DNA of 7,333 nucleotides from NCBI GenBank assembly GCA_947165615.1, contig CAMVBD010000058.1:1-7333 (forward strand), in the 5' to 3' direction. Below the pieces are notes generated by a model that was given only the letters and a program-made list of their open reading frames with translations, did no database searches and had not been told where the DNA came from. Both the position numbers and the translations under genes were made by a program. The number at the start of each line of letters is the position of its first letter. Positions within the stretch are counted from its first letter, which is position 1. Positions 1-6,402 of this stretch are shown piece by piece. Source of the stretch: an uncultured Clostridia bacterium (lineage in GTDB: Bacteria > Bacillota > Clostridia > Oscillospirales > Acutalibacteraceae).

Positions 1-1069
1 CGGCGCACAGAAGCTCGGCAAGCAGTACCGCGCCGCCGGCAGCGCCGCGCAGGGTGTTATGGGAAAGGCAGACAAACTTGTAGTCATATTGACTGTCCTC
101 ACGCAGGCGGCCGACGGAAACGGCCATGCCGCCCTCAAGTTCGCGGTGAAGTTTTGTCTGCGGGTAATTGTCTTCGGTAAAATAGTGTAAGAACTGCTTC
201 GGCGCGCTCGGAAGCGACAGCGCCTGCGGTCTGCCGGAGAAGGATTCCCAGACGCCGAGGATCTCTTCCCGGGAGGGCTTGTTTTTGAACCGGACAAAAA
301 CGGCTGCCATATGGCCGTCAGAAACCGGCACGCGCAGGCACTGCGCCGTAAAGTGCGGTTTTTCGGCGGGGACAATGACGTCATTTTCAATGTGGCCCCA
401 GATCTTCAAGGGCTCGATTTCGCTTTTTTCTTCTTCACCGCCGATAAAGGGGATCACATTATCGACCATCTCTGGCCAGCGAGCAAAGGTTTTTCCCGCG
501 CCGGATATGGCCTGATAAGTGCAGACAAGAACGTCCTCTACGCCGAATTGCTTGTCAAGCGGATAAAGCGCGGTCACGTAACTCTGAAGAGAACAGTTCG
601 ATTTGACGGCGACGAACCCCCGTTTGGTACCGAGACGCTTTCTTTGGCTGTCGATGATGCGGATATGGTCGCTGTTGAGTTCCGGAATCACCATCGGCAC
701 GTCGGGCGTATGCCGGTGCGCGCTGTTGTTGGAAACAACGGGACACTCGGCCTTTGCGTAGGCGTCCTCCAGCGCACGGATCTCTTCCTTCTTCATATCG
801 ACGGCGCAGAACACAAAGTCCACAAGGGAAACGATGGTGTCCTTGTCGTTCCATGCGTCGTAAACGGGCATTTCGGCAATTTCATCGGGAAGGGGAGCCG
901 ACATGACCCAGCGTCCGCCGAGCGCTTCCCGATAGGATTTCCCGGCGCTTTTGGCGCTTGCGGCAAGCGCTGTGATCTGAAACCACGGATGCTGCGCCAA
1001 GAGCGTCACAAACCGCTGCCCGACCATCCCGGTGGCGCCGATGATCCCGACGTTGAACTTCTTTTTCAT
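1..1069 (-). CDS. asd: Aspartate-semialdehyde dehydrogenase, archaeal/yeast-like type (3' end cut by window)
   Basis: This enzyme reduces L-aspartyl-4-phosphate to aspartate-4-semialdehyde with NADPH, the branch-point step towards lysine/diaminopimelate, threonine and methionine in the cytoplasm. The window holds 356 codons. The protein begins MKKKFNVGIIGATGMVGQRF, with the Rossmann dinucleotide loop GATGMVGQ at residues 11-18. The active-site cysteine is C159 in SNCS, and the catalytic histidine is H253 in RVPVSDGH, with R246 as the likely substrate-binding arginine. The last visible residues, HNTLRGAAGGAVLLAELL, are the typical C-terminal helix, so only a few residues and the stop should lie beyond position 1. 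The start at 1069 is set by GAGGTGA at 1082-1076, seven bases upstream. The SNCS context and length of about 360 residues point to the archaeal/yeast-like subfamily rather than the E. coli type. It is transcribed away from queA from its own promoter. Confidence 0.95.
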   Translation of the reverse strand, partial: MKKKFNVGIIGATGMVGQRFVTLLAQHPWFQITALAASAKSAGKSYREALGGRWVMSAPLPDEIAEMPVYDAWNDKDTIVSLVDFVFCAVDMKKEEIRALEDAYAKAECPVVSNNSAHRHTPDVPMVIPELNSDHIRIIDSQRKRLGTKRGFVAVKSNCSLQSYVTALYPLDKQFGVEDVLVCTYQAISGAGKTFARWPEMVDNVIPFIGGEEEKSEIEPLKIWGHIENDVIVPAEKPHFTAQCLRVPVSDGHMAAVFVRFKNKPSREEILGVWESFSGRPQALSLPSAPKQFLHYFTEDNYPQTKLHRELEGGMAVSVGRLREDSQYDYKFVCLSHNTLRGAAGGAVLLAELLCA

Positions 1070-1112
1070 TCTGCATCACCTCAAAAATAATATGCAAAAG
1101 AGTGGGAAATGC

Positions 1113-1141
1113 TTGCTATATTTTATCTTTTATGATAAACT
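1113..1141 (+). promoter_or_regulatory. Candidate promoter of the queA-tgt operon
   Basis: TTGCTA (1113-1118) and TAAACT (1136-1141) are 17 bp apart, each matching four of six consensus bases. A start near 1148 would leave about 58 nt before queA. TATGAT at 1131-1136 is a better -10 by itself but has no -35 at proper spacing. The queA promoter is therefore only tentatively placed. Confidence 0.35.
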
Positions 1142-1148
1142 TAGTAGG

Positions 1149-1177
1149 ATTTTAGCAGATTATTGATCTCTCGTCAA
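1149..1177 (-). promoter_or_regulatory. Sigma-A-type promoter of asd
   Basis: Read on the minus strand, TTGACG (1177-1172) is followed after exactly 17 bp by TAAAAT (1154-1149), with a TGn extended -10 (TGC) directly before it. This gives a start near 1142 and a leader of about 73 nt before asd. No riboswitch-sized leader is available. The match to the consensus is good, but this is prediction from sequence only. Confidence 0.7.
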
Positions 1178-1205
1178 TGATTTTGGTTTATTTTGGAGCA
1201 TTTCT

Positions 1206-2240
1206 ATGAAAAAAAGTGATTTTTATTTTGATTTGCCGGAGGAACTGATCGCGCAGGAACCGATCCCGGAACGCGACCATTCGCGGTTGCTTGTGATCGG
1301 CAAGCATTCCGGCGCGCTTGAGCACCGTCATTTTTATGATATTTTGGATTATCTGACGCCCGGCGACTGTCTGGTCCTGAATAATTCTAAGGTCCTGCCT
1401 GCCCGGATCTACGGGATCAAAGAGGGGACGGGCGCAAAGGTCGAATTCCTTCTCCTGAACAACAGAGGCAACGACGTCTGGGAGTGCATCGCCGGACCCG
1501 GCAAACGCGCTAAAGAGGGGAGTCGCTTTGTCTTTGGCGAGCACGTACTTGACGGCGACGTTTTGGAAGTCCTTGACAACGGCAACCGACTGGTCAAATT
1601 CCGTTACGAAGGGATCTTTCTCGAACGGCTGAATGAGATCGGCGAAATGCCCCTGCCACATTATATTACGCACAAACTCGCGGACCGTGACCGCTATCAG
1701 ACCGTTTATGCGGATCCCGCGGGCTCGGCGGCAGCGCCGACAGCCGGATTGCATTATACCCCGGAACTGCTGGAAAAAATCAAACAGAAGGGCGTAAAAA
1801 TCGTTTATATCACGCTGCACGTCGGGATCGGCACCTTCCGTCCCGTCAAAGCGGAAAATATTGAAGATCATGCCATGCACTACGAAAACTACACGGTTTC
1901 GGAGGAAGCGGCACGCCTGATCAATGAAACGAAGGCGAACGGGCATAAGGTTATCTGTACGGGTACGACCTGCTGCAGAACGCTGGAATCCGCGGCGGAC
2001 GAAAACGGGATCGTGCATCCCGGCAGCGCCGCTACCAACATCTTTATTTATCCCGGATATCGATTCAAGTGCATGGATGAACTCATCACGAATTTCCATC
2101 TGCCGGAAAGTACGCTCATCATGCTTGTCTCCGCGCTCTGCGGCAGGGAAAACATCTTAAATGCGTACCATGAGGCGATCAAAGAGCGCTACAGATTTTT
2201 CAGTTTTGGGGACGCGTGTTTTATTACAGACAAAATCTGA
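1206..2240 (+). CDS. queA: S-adenosylmethionine:tRNA ribosyltransferase-isomerase QueA
   Basis: QueA transfers and isomerises the ribosyl part of S-adenosylmethionine onto preQ1-34 of tRNA (GUN anticodons) to give epoxyqueuosine, the step after Tgt in queuosine synthesis. The 344-residue length is normal for the family. Conserved blocks are seen in order: [10 protein letters not shown] (8-17), [13 protein letters not shown] (57-69), GEMPLPHYI (146-154), YQTVYA (164-169), APTAGLHYT (177-185), [11 protein letters not shown] (204-214), [10 protein letters not shown] (253-262, where GTTSxRTLES is usual) and [16 protein letters not shown] (295-310). The start at 1206 follows GGAG (1195-1198) by seven bases. 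The gene ends 20 bp before tgt, as a co-transcribed pair in the usual Firmicutes order. A long antisense frame across it is a shadow. Confidence 0.97.
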   Translation: MKKSDFYFDLPEELIAQEPIPERDHSRLLVIGKHSGALEHRHFYDILDYLTPGDCLVLNNSKVLPARIYGIKEGTGAKVEFLLLNNRGNDVWECIAGPGKRAKEGSRFVFGEHVLDGDVLEVLDNGNRLVKFRYEGIFLERLNEIGEMPLPHYITHKLADRDRYQTVYADPAGSAAAPTAGLHYTPELLEKIKQKGVKIVYITLHVGIGTFRPVKAENIEDHAMHYENYTVSEEAARLINETKANGHKVICTGTTCCRTLESAADENGIVHPGSAATNIFIYPGYRFKCMDELITNFHLPESTLIMLVSALCGRENILNAYHEAIKERYRFFSFGDACFITDKI

Positions 2241-2260
2241 CGCTCAGACGGAGGAAATGA

Positions 2261-3397
2261 ATGTATAAACTGATCAAAAAATGCGGTTCGGCGCGACTCG
2301 GCGAATTTGAGACCGTACACGGAACTGTTAAGACGCCGGGATTTATGAACGTCGCGACCGTTGCCGCGATCAAGGGCGGCCTGTCCGCGATGGATCTGGA
2401 AACGATCGGAACGCAGGTCATGCTTTGTAATACCTATCATCTGCACGTCAGGACCGGAGACGAAACCATACGGGAACTCGGCGGTCTGCACGAGTTTACC
2501 GGATGGAAAGGACCAATCCTGACGGATTCCGGCGGGTTTCAGGTGTTTTCACTTGCAAAACTTCGTCATATCAAGGAAGAGGGCGTGACGTTCAATTCCC
2601 ATATCGACGGCAGACGGATCTTTATGGGACCGGAGGAGAGCATGCGCATCCAGTCTAACCTCGGTTCCACGATCGCCATGGCGTTTGACGAATGCGTTGA
2701 GAACCCCGCGCCGTTTGCCTATGCGAAGGAATCCTGCGAGCGGACGACAAGATGGCTCATTCGATGCAAGGAGGAACACGACCGGCTGAACGCCATGCCC
2801 GGCACCGTCAATCCGCACCAGCTGCTGTTCGGCATCAATCAAGGCTGTACTTTTGATGAACTTCGCGTGCGGCATATGGAAGAAATCGCAAAACTGGATC
2901 TGGACGGATATGCGATCGGCGGTCTTGCCGTCGGCGAACCGACCGAAGAAATGTACCGGGTGATCTCCGTTGTGGAACCGCATATGCCGGAAAACAAGAT
3001 CCGGTATCTGATGGGCGTCGGCACGCCCGGGAATATTCTCGAAGCGGTCAAAAGGGGAGTCGACCTGTTCGACTGCGTCATGCCGTCGAGAAACGCGCGG
3101 CACGGTCACCTTTTTACCTTCGGAGGTGTTATCAATATCAATAACGCAAAATACGAAAAGGACTTGCGCCCCATTGAGCCCAGCTGCGGTTGCCCGGTTT
3201 GCCGACAGTTTTCCAGAGCATATATCCGGCATCTGACAAAGGCAAAGGAAGTTCTCGCGCTCAGACTTTGCGTCATGCACAATCTGTATTTCTATAACAC
3301 CTTGACAAAACGCATTCGTGAGGCCTTGGAAAGCGATACGTTTGACGCCTTCTACGCGCAATACATTCCGATCCTGGATAAAAGACTGTCAGATTGA
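2261..3397 (+). CDS. tgt: tRNA-guanine(34) transglycosylase Tgt
   Basis: Tgt exchanges guanine-34 in the anticodon of tRNA-Asp, -Asn, -His and -Tyr for the queuosine precursor preQ1. The protein has 378 residues. By alignment to the known enzyme, D89 (TDSGGFQ) is the general base, D271 (LFDCVMPSRNARHG) the nucleophile, and D143 (AFDEC), Q194 (GINQG), G221-A223 (GGLAVGE) and M251 (LMGVG) line the base pocket. Zinc is bound by C309, C311, C314 and H340 (CGCPVC...H). All catalytic and metal residues are present. The N-terminal strand FMNVATVAAIK departs from the usual FMPVGTQATVK. The start at 2261 follows GGAGG (2250-2254) by six bases. An ATG at 2257 in another frame stops after three codons. 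Adjacent queA argues for preQ1 rather than salvaged queuine as substrate, which is an inference. Confidence 0.96.
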   Translation: MYKLIKKCGSARLGEFETVHGTVKTPGFMNVATVAAIKGGLSAMDLETIGTQVMLCNTYHLHVRTGDETIRELGGLHEFTGWKGPILTDSGGFQVFSLAKLRHIKEEGVTFNSHIDGRRIFMGPEESMRIQSNLGSTIAMAFDECVENPAPFAYAKESCERTTRWLIRCKEEHDRLNAMPGTVNPHQLLFGINQGCTFDELRVRHMEEIAKLDLDGYAIGGLAVGEPTEEMYRVISVVEPHMPENKIRYLMGVGTPGNILEAVKRGVDLFDCVMPSRNARHGHLFTFGGVININNAKYEKDLRPIEPSCGCPVCRQFSRAYIRHLTKAKEVLALRLCVMHNLYFYNTLTKRIREALESDTFDAFYAQYIPILDKRLSD

Positions 3398-3415
3398 TCC
3401 GTTTATAAAAAAGAC

Positions 3416-3444
3416 TTGCTTTTTTGAACAGATATAGGTATAAT
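3416..3444 (+). promoter_or_regulatory. Sigma-A-type promoter of yajC
   Basis: TTGCTT (3416-3421) and a perfect TATAAT (3439-3444) are 17 bp apart in the tgt-yajC gap. A start near 3451 gives a leader of about 22 nt, just enough for the GGAGG ribosome binding site at 3462-3466. It implies that yajC can be transcribed apart from queA-tgt, in addition to any read-through. Confidence 0.7.
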
Positions 3445-3472
3445 AAGATAAAATTGAATTTGGAGGCACTTT

Positions 3473-3916
3473 ATGTTATCAAACTTTTTGTGTGTTGCCG
3501 GTCAAGCAGGCGCGACCGGAAGCGGAAATCCCGGTTCCGGCATGATCTGGATGCTTGTGATCTTTGCCGTCATGTTCGGCGTCATGTATCTGACCAGCAT
3601 CCGTCCTCAGAAAAAACGTCAGCAGGAAGAGCAGAAGCTTCGTGATTCCGTGCAGATCGGCGACGACATTACCACCATCGGCGGCATTACCGGGCGCATT
3701 GTCACCGTCAAGGAAGATTCCATCGTCATCGAAACCGGCGCCGACAAGACCCGCATGAAGTTGATGCGCTGGGCCATTCAGACCAACAATACCGCTTCCG
3801 AACGTCTTGCGCAGGAAAAGGCCGCTCTTGACGCCGCAAAGGCACAGGAGAAGGAAGAAAAGAAGGCCGGAAAACGCAGAAGCAAAAAGAGCGACGTTGA
3901 CGAGACCAAGGAATAA
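3473..3916 (+). CDS. yajC: Preprotein translocase subunit YajC
   Basis: YajC is a small inner-membrane accessory of the Sec translocon and associates with SecDF. The 147-residue protein has a glycine-rich N-terminal stretch (9-23), one membrane helix at about 24-41, the family motif IRPQKKRQ (43-50), and the conserved cytoplasmic domain GDDITTIGGITGRIVTVKEDSIVIET (63-88). From about residue 107 there is a tail rich in Ala, Glu and Lys, likely helical and charged, which is longer than in the 85-110 residue proteins of many bacteria but is common in Clostridia. The start follows GGAGG (3462-3466) by six bases. Its position directly after tgt matches the yrbF locus of Bacillus subtilis. A terminator closes the unit 18 bp after the stop. 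Confidence 0.95.
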   Translation: MLSNFLCVAGQAGATGSGNPGSGMIWMLVIFAVMFGVMYLTSIRPQKKRQQEEQKLRDSVQIGDDITTIGGITGRIVTVKEDSIVIETGADKTRMKLMRWAIQTNNTASERLAQEKAALDAAKAQEKEEKKAGKRRSKKSDVDETKE

Positions 3917-3934
3917 TATCATTCACAAAAGATG

Positions 3935-3960
3935 AAAACCGGCTGACAGCCGGTTTTTTT
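3935..3960 (+). terminator. Intrinsic terminator after yajC
   Basis: AAAACCGGCT (3935-3944) pairs perfectly with AGCCGGTTTT (3948-3957) across a GAC loop. The stem has a CCGGCT/AGCCGG core and ends in seven T residues (3954-3960). It lies 18 bp after the yajC stop and separates the queA-tgt-yajC unit from the following membrane-protein pair. Confidence 0.9.
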
Positions 3961-3988
3961 CATATTCCGGACAATGTTCTCATATCAT
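3960..3988 (+). promoter_or_regulatory. Candidate sigma-E (sporulation) promoter of the yrzE-spoIIM pair
   Basis: TCATATT (3960-3966) fits the Bacillus sigma-E -35 consensus KMATATT at all seven positions. After 14 bp, the favoured sigma-E spacing, CATATCAT (3981-3988) matches six of eight positions of CATACAHT. A start near 3995 leaves about 24 nt before the ATG at 4019, with its ribosome binding site at 4006-4011 inside that leader. The -35 begins on the last T of the yajC terminator. No convincing sigma-A promoter was seen in this gap. The consensus is recalled from Bacillus and the site is AT-rich, so chance is possible. Confidence 0.5.
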
Positions 3989-4018
3989 ATACAAAAAGTA
4001 ATCAGAAGGGGAAGACAT

Positions 4019-4405
4019 ATGAGAATACAGGCAAACGGCAAGGTTTTAAGAGGCAGATTTTTGGCGTTGCTTCTCAGTATTTCAATCGGCATCGTGCTGG
4101 CAGGTGGGATCCTTGCGCTGTTCGCGCTGATTCTTACAAAACATGAACTGGATGAGCGTTGGCATTTTCCGATTTTGTGTGCCGCGGTATGTCTCGGCGG
4201 AATACTGTCATCATTTGTTTTTGCAAAAAAAGTTAAAATGAAGGGGATCGCCGCGGGACTGGTGTGCGGAATGCTATATGCAGGCGCAATGTACCTTGTT
4301 CTTTCTTTCTCATTGCGCACGGGGGGTTCAGTGAAACTATTCATTTTACTGGCAATCAGTTTTCTGTTGTCCGTATTATCAGGGATTGCGGCACGCAATA
4401 TTTAA
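4019..4405 (+). CDS. DUF3792 / TIGR04086 family membrane protein, YrzE-like
   Basis: This is a small integral membrane protein of unknown function, 128 residues, with four predicted helices at about 14-39, 50-69, 75-97 and 105-124. It has a basic N-terminus (MRIQANGKVLRGR) and an acidic/basic loop after helix 1 (KHELDERWHF). Size, four-helix pattern and position right after yajC match the DUF3792/TIGR04086 family (YrzE in Bacillus subtilis, next to yrbF). This is recognition by pattern and synteny, not by a catalytic motif. The start at 4019 was chosen because AAGGGG (4006-4011) lies seven bases upstream. An in-frame ATG at 3974 has no ribosome binding site and lies before the predicted transcription start. 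The gene is followed after 26 bp by the SpoIIM-like gene, so both are probably made from one message. Confidence 0.75.
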   Translation: MRIQANGKVLRGRFLALLLSISIGIVLAGGILALFALILTKHELDERWHFPILCAAVCLGGILSSFVFAKKVKMKGIAAGLVCGMLYAGAMYLVLSFSLRTGGSVKLFILLAISFLLSVLSGIAARNI

Positions 4406-4431
4406 GAATAACGAAAAAGGGGACGAACAAA

Positions 4432-5031
4432 ATGAAACGGATTATGTTTTATAAATCAAAAAAGCATAACAGCGGGAAGGCCCCTGCGGAATCCTTTACA
4501 GAGCGTGGTACTGTATTCCTGTATCTTACGGCATATCTATGCGGAGTCATGATCGGCAGTGCTTTTCTTTTCTCGGGGAAAGGGGAGTTCCCGAAAGATT
4601 TATTGCGTACAGATTCGTTATTTTCAGATCCCCAAACCTATATGTCTCGTTTTATTCTTCTCATATGTGCGATCTTCTTGTTGGAAATCATTCTTTCAAC
4701 AAGTTTCTTCGGGCAACTGACGCTTCCTTTTGTCCCCATGCTGATGGGGAGCGTAATCGGAGCATCCGTATCCACCTTTCTACTAAAGAGGGGATATGCC
4801 GGAATTTCGATTTTTCTGAAAACACTGTTTCCTGTCTTTGCCATCTCAGCAACTGCGATCATTTCCTTCTCTTTGACAGGAAAAAACTTATCCAAAACAC
4901 TTATACAAAGCATCGCCGAAAGGATTCGCCAGCCTGTAAAATCTTATTTTACGAAATTATGGATTCTGATAGTCGTTCTGGTGGCATCATTTGCTCTCAT
5001 GTATCTGCTTTTGACATCATCACATGAATAA
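4432..5031 (+). CDS. SpoIIM-like stage II sporulation membrane protein
   Basis: SpoIIM is an integral membrane protein that anchors the SpoIID-SpoIIP peptidoglycan hydrolases to the engulfing mother-cell membrane. This 199-residue protein has a basic cytoplasmic N-terminus and five predicted helices at about 28-47, 72-92, 96-118, 124-147 and 175-194, the topology and size of SpoIIM (214 residues in B. subtilis). The middle part, FFGQLTLPFVPMLMGSVIGA (92-111) followed by a glycine and a helix with a proline (TLFP, 131-134), resembles the SpoIIM core. Similarity is weak and no catalytic residues are expected, so another polytopic membrane protein cannot be excluded. AAGGGGA (4417-4423) lies eight bases before the start. 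The frame stays open upstream to 4264 but would then overlap the previous gene without a ribosome binding site. A sigma-E-like promoter ahead of the pair supports a sporulation role. Confidence 0.5.
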   Translation: MKRIMFYKSKKHNSGKAPAESFTERGTVFLYLTAYLCGVMIGSAFLFSGKGEFPKDLLRTDSLFSDPQTYMSRFILLICAIFLLEIILSTSFFGQLTLPFVPMLMGSVIGASVSTFLLKRGYAGISIFLKTLFPVFAISATAIISFSLTGKNLSKTLIQSIAERIRQPVKSYFTKLWILIVVLVASFALMYLLLTSSHE

Positions 5032-5060
5032 TTTGTATATCTATACAATCAAATCAACAG

Positions 5061-5086
5061 AAAAAGCGCACTATAAGTGTGCTTTT
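5061..5086. terminator. Bidirectional terminator between the convergent spoIIM-like and xer genes
   Basis: AAAAGCGCAC (5062-5071) pairs with GTGTGCTTTT (5077-5086) around a TATAA loop, with one G-T pair. On the plus strand the stem ends in TTTT followed by GGTTTT. On the minus strand it ends in five T residues (complement of 5061-5065). It lies 30 bp after the SpoIIM-like stop and 20 bp beyond the recombinase stop, so it can serve both. Confidence 0.8.
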
Positions 5087-5105
5087 GGTTTTACTGGAGT
5101 CATGT

Positions 5106-6098
5106 TTATTTTTTTGCCTGAAAATCAGCAAGGGGATTTGCGTCAACGGCATCCTTCAACCGCTGATCGACAATGTGAGTATAAATCTGCGTCGTATTCA
5201 GATTTTCATGCCCGAGGATCTCTTTTAATTCAAGCAGATCCACTTTGCCGGTCTGATACATCAGCGTGGCGGCAGTATGTCTGAGCTTATGCACGGAAAA
5301 CCCATTGCCATCCAATCCCGCTTTTGCGAGATATTTTTTTACAAGATGCTGAACCGTTTCTTTGCTGATCCGTTGGCGCCGGTCCGACAGAAAGAGCGCA
5401 TATCTGTCTTTGATCCCGTCCTTCGGACGAACATGCATATAGGAATTCAGCGCAGCAACGCAAGCATGATTCAGGTATACCGTACGTTCTTTATTGCCTT
5501 TACCGGTAATGACCATTGTAGCCGAATCGTCTGTAACACGGATACGGTTATAGTCCATGGAGACCAGCTCAGACAGACGAAGCCCGCAATTCAAAAAGAA
5601 TGTCAAAATACAGTAATCCCGTTCTTTGTTCGGTCCGTCGACACTGCGAAGAAGATCCTGAGCCTGTTCGACAGTCAGATATTTCGGCAAGGATTTCTTT
5701 AGTTTCGGCGAATCAAGATTGACCATAGGGTTATCGTCTATGATCGCTTGCATTTTCAGATATTTAAAAAAAGCACGGATGCAGGATACTTTTCTGGCAC
5801 GAGCGCGTTCTTGATTGTTTCTATCGCTTCGACAGTAGGAGAGAAACGAATAAGCATCCTGCAAGGTGATGGATCGAAAGAAACCCGACGGCAATTCTGA
5901 AACGTCGGAATTCTCCAAAACTTCAGGATCGGAAAAAGCTAAACCGTTCCGTTCGCAATATAAAAACTTCAGAAACAGTCGAAGATCAAGACAATACTCG
6001 TTGATCGTATTGTCAGATTTGTTCTTTATCGTGGACTGATAGTTGAGATAATCTCGGACGATTTTGGGGACGTCGTCAAAATAGTTTTTGTTCAACAT
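5106..6098 (-). CDS. XerC/XerD-family tyrosine recombinase
   Basis: This is a site-specific recombinase that cuts and rejoins DNA through a 3'-phosphotyrosine. Housekeeping members resolve chromosome dimers at dif. The protein has 330 residues, about 30 more than E. coli XerC/XerD. The N-terminal SAM-like DNA-binding domain spans about 10-120 (VRDYLNYQSTIKNKSDNTINEY) and includes a longer loop near 51-75. The catalytic domain runs from about 138 and has R174 (GLRLSEL), K200 (GKGNKER), H270 and R273 (HKLRH), H297 (LGHENLNTTQIY) and nucleophile Y306, all present. The start at 6098 follows AAGGG by nine bases. No phage or transposon genes and no attachment-site duplication are visible, and the neighbours are housekeeping, so a Xer role is likelier than an integrase. 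XerC cannot be told from XerD here. A palindromic candidate target lies about 100 bp upstream. Confidence 0.9.
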   Translation of the reverse strand: MLNKNYFDDVPKIVRDYLNYQSTIKNKSDNTINEYCLDLRLFLKFLYCERNGLAFSDPEVLENSDVSELPSGFFRSITLQDAYSFLSYCRSDRNNQERARARKVSCIRAFFKYLKMQAIIDDNPMVNLDSPKLKKSLPKYLTVEQAQDLLRSVDGPNKERDYCILTFFLNCGLRLSELVSMDYNRIRVTDDSATMVITGKGNKERTVYLNHACVAALNSYMHVRPKDGIKDRYALFLSDRRQRISKETVQHLVKKYLAKAGLDGNGFSVHKLRHTAATLMYQTGKVDLLELKEILGHENLNTTQIYTHIVDQRLKDAVDANPLADFQAKK

Positions 6099-6154
6099 AA
6101 ATCTTTACCCTTTGAACAGCAAACGAGTCAGATCAAATACATGACGGCAGCGAT

Positions 6155-6184
6155 AGGATAGGCGACAGGAAAGCGCACATTCAA
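6155..6184 (-). promoter_or_regulatory. Weak candidate promoter of the xer recombinase gene
   Basis: On the minus strand TTGAAT (6184-6179) and TATCCT (6160-6155) are 18 bp apart, each matching four of six consensus bases. It lies between the palindrome at 6197-6220 and the gene start, giving a leader of about 50 nt. The gene could equally be read from radA. Confidence 0.3.
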
Positions 6185-6196
6185 AACCACCAAAAT

Positions 6197-6220
6197 TACG
6201 CAAAATACATATTTTGCGTA
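6197..6220. repeat. Perfect 11-bp inverted repeat, possible Xer (dif-like) site or operator
   Basis: TACGCAAAATA (6197-6207) is followed after two bases by its exact reverse complement TATTTTGCGTA (6210-6220). Read on the minus strand as a 28-bp site (6222-6195) with a 6-bp centre, the left 11-bp arm matches the E. coli dif XerC arm at 8 of 11 bases and the right arm matches the XerD arm at 7 of 11, using the E. coli site from memory. It lies about 100 bp upstream of the xer gene. It is a poor terminator, because no U-run follows beyond TTTT. Function is unproven. Confidence 0.9.
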
Positions 6221-6261
6221 CTTTAGGGGAGATAAATTCAGCAAAAAAACGCGATTCTTTC

Positions 6262-6372
6262 TTAAACCGACTTCTTTGTATATTTCCGGATCATAAATAC
6301 CATTGCGCCGAAAATGGTAAGAAGCATTATGTTTGCTCTGAAATATGCGGCACGTCTGATTTCTTTTTTCAT
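6262..6372 (-). CDS. Hypothetical 36-residue single-span membrane peptide
   Basis: A short gene fills the radA-xer gap. It begins MKKEIRRAAYFRANIMLLTI and ends KYTKKSV with TAA. A basic N-terminus (five of the first 12 residues are Lys or Arg, with one Glu) is followed by a hydrophobic stretch at about 14-30 (NIMLLTIFGAMVFMI) and a basic C-terminus (RKYTKK), as in a one-helix membrane peptide. AAAGGA (6383-6378) is placed five bases before the ATG. The start is 30 bp after the radA stop, so the two are probably co-transcribed. I recognise no family. A longer reading frame from 6403 overlaps it in another frame but has no such ribosome binding site. Support is the binding site, composition and placement, with no homology available. 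Confidence 0.6.
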   Translation of the reverse strand: MKKEIRRAAYFRANIMLLTIFGAMVFMIRKYTKKSV

Positions 6373-6402
6373 AAGATTCCTTTCCGGATCTTTGATCCTG
6401 CA

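Noticed and set aside
311..1090. 259-codon open frame on the plus strand across asd
   Set aside because: Antisense to a clear asd with all catalytic motifs. It has no ribosome binding site or recognisable product and arises from GC-biased codons.
1142..1205. preQ1 riboswitch or lysine riboswitch in the asd/queA gap
   Set aside because: The leaders are short and show neither the preQ1-I stem with its A-rich tail nor room for an L box.
1188..2099. 303-codon open frame on the minus strand across queA
   Set aside because: Antisense shadow of a fully conserved QueA, with no recognisable product.
2549..3361. 270-codon open frame on the minus strand across tgt
   Set aside because: Antisense shadow of a fully conserved Tgt, with no recognisable product.
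3407..3425. AAAAAAG/CTTTTTT hairpin after tgt
   Set aside because: The stem is almost all A-T and overlaps the -35 of the yajC promoter. Too weak to call a terminator.
3974..4018. Upstream ATG at 3974 as start of the YrzE-like gene
   Set aside because: It has no ribosome binding site and lies before the predicted transcription start. The ATG at 4019 has AAGGGG at proper spacing.
5106..6098. Reading the recombinase as a phage or integrative-element integrase
   Set aside because: No excisionase, phage genes, tRNA attachment site or flanking direct repeats are visible, and the neighbours are housekeeping genes.
6386..6398. GGATC-TTT-GATCC hairpin between radA and the small gene
   Set aside because: Only five base pairs and no U-run. 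It lies just before a ribosome binding site and is probably chance.
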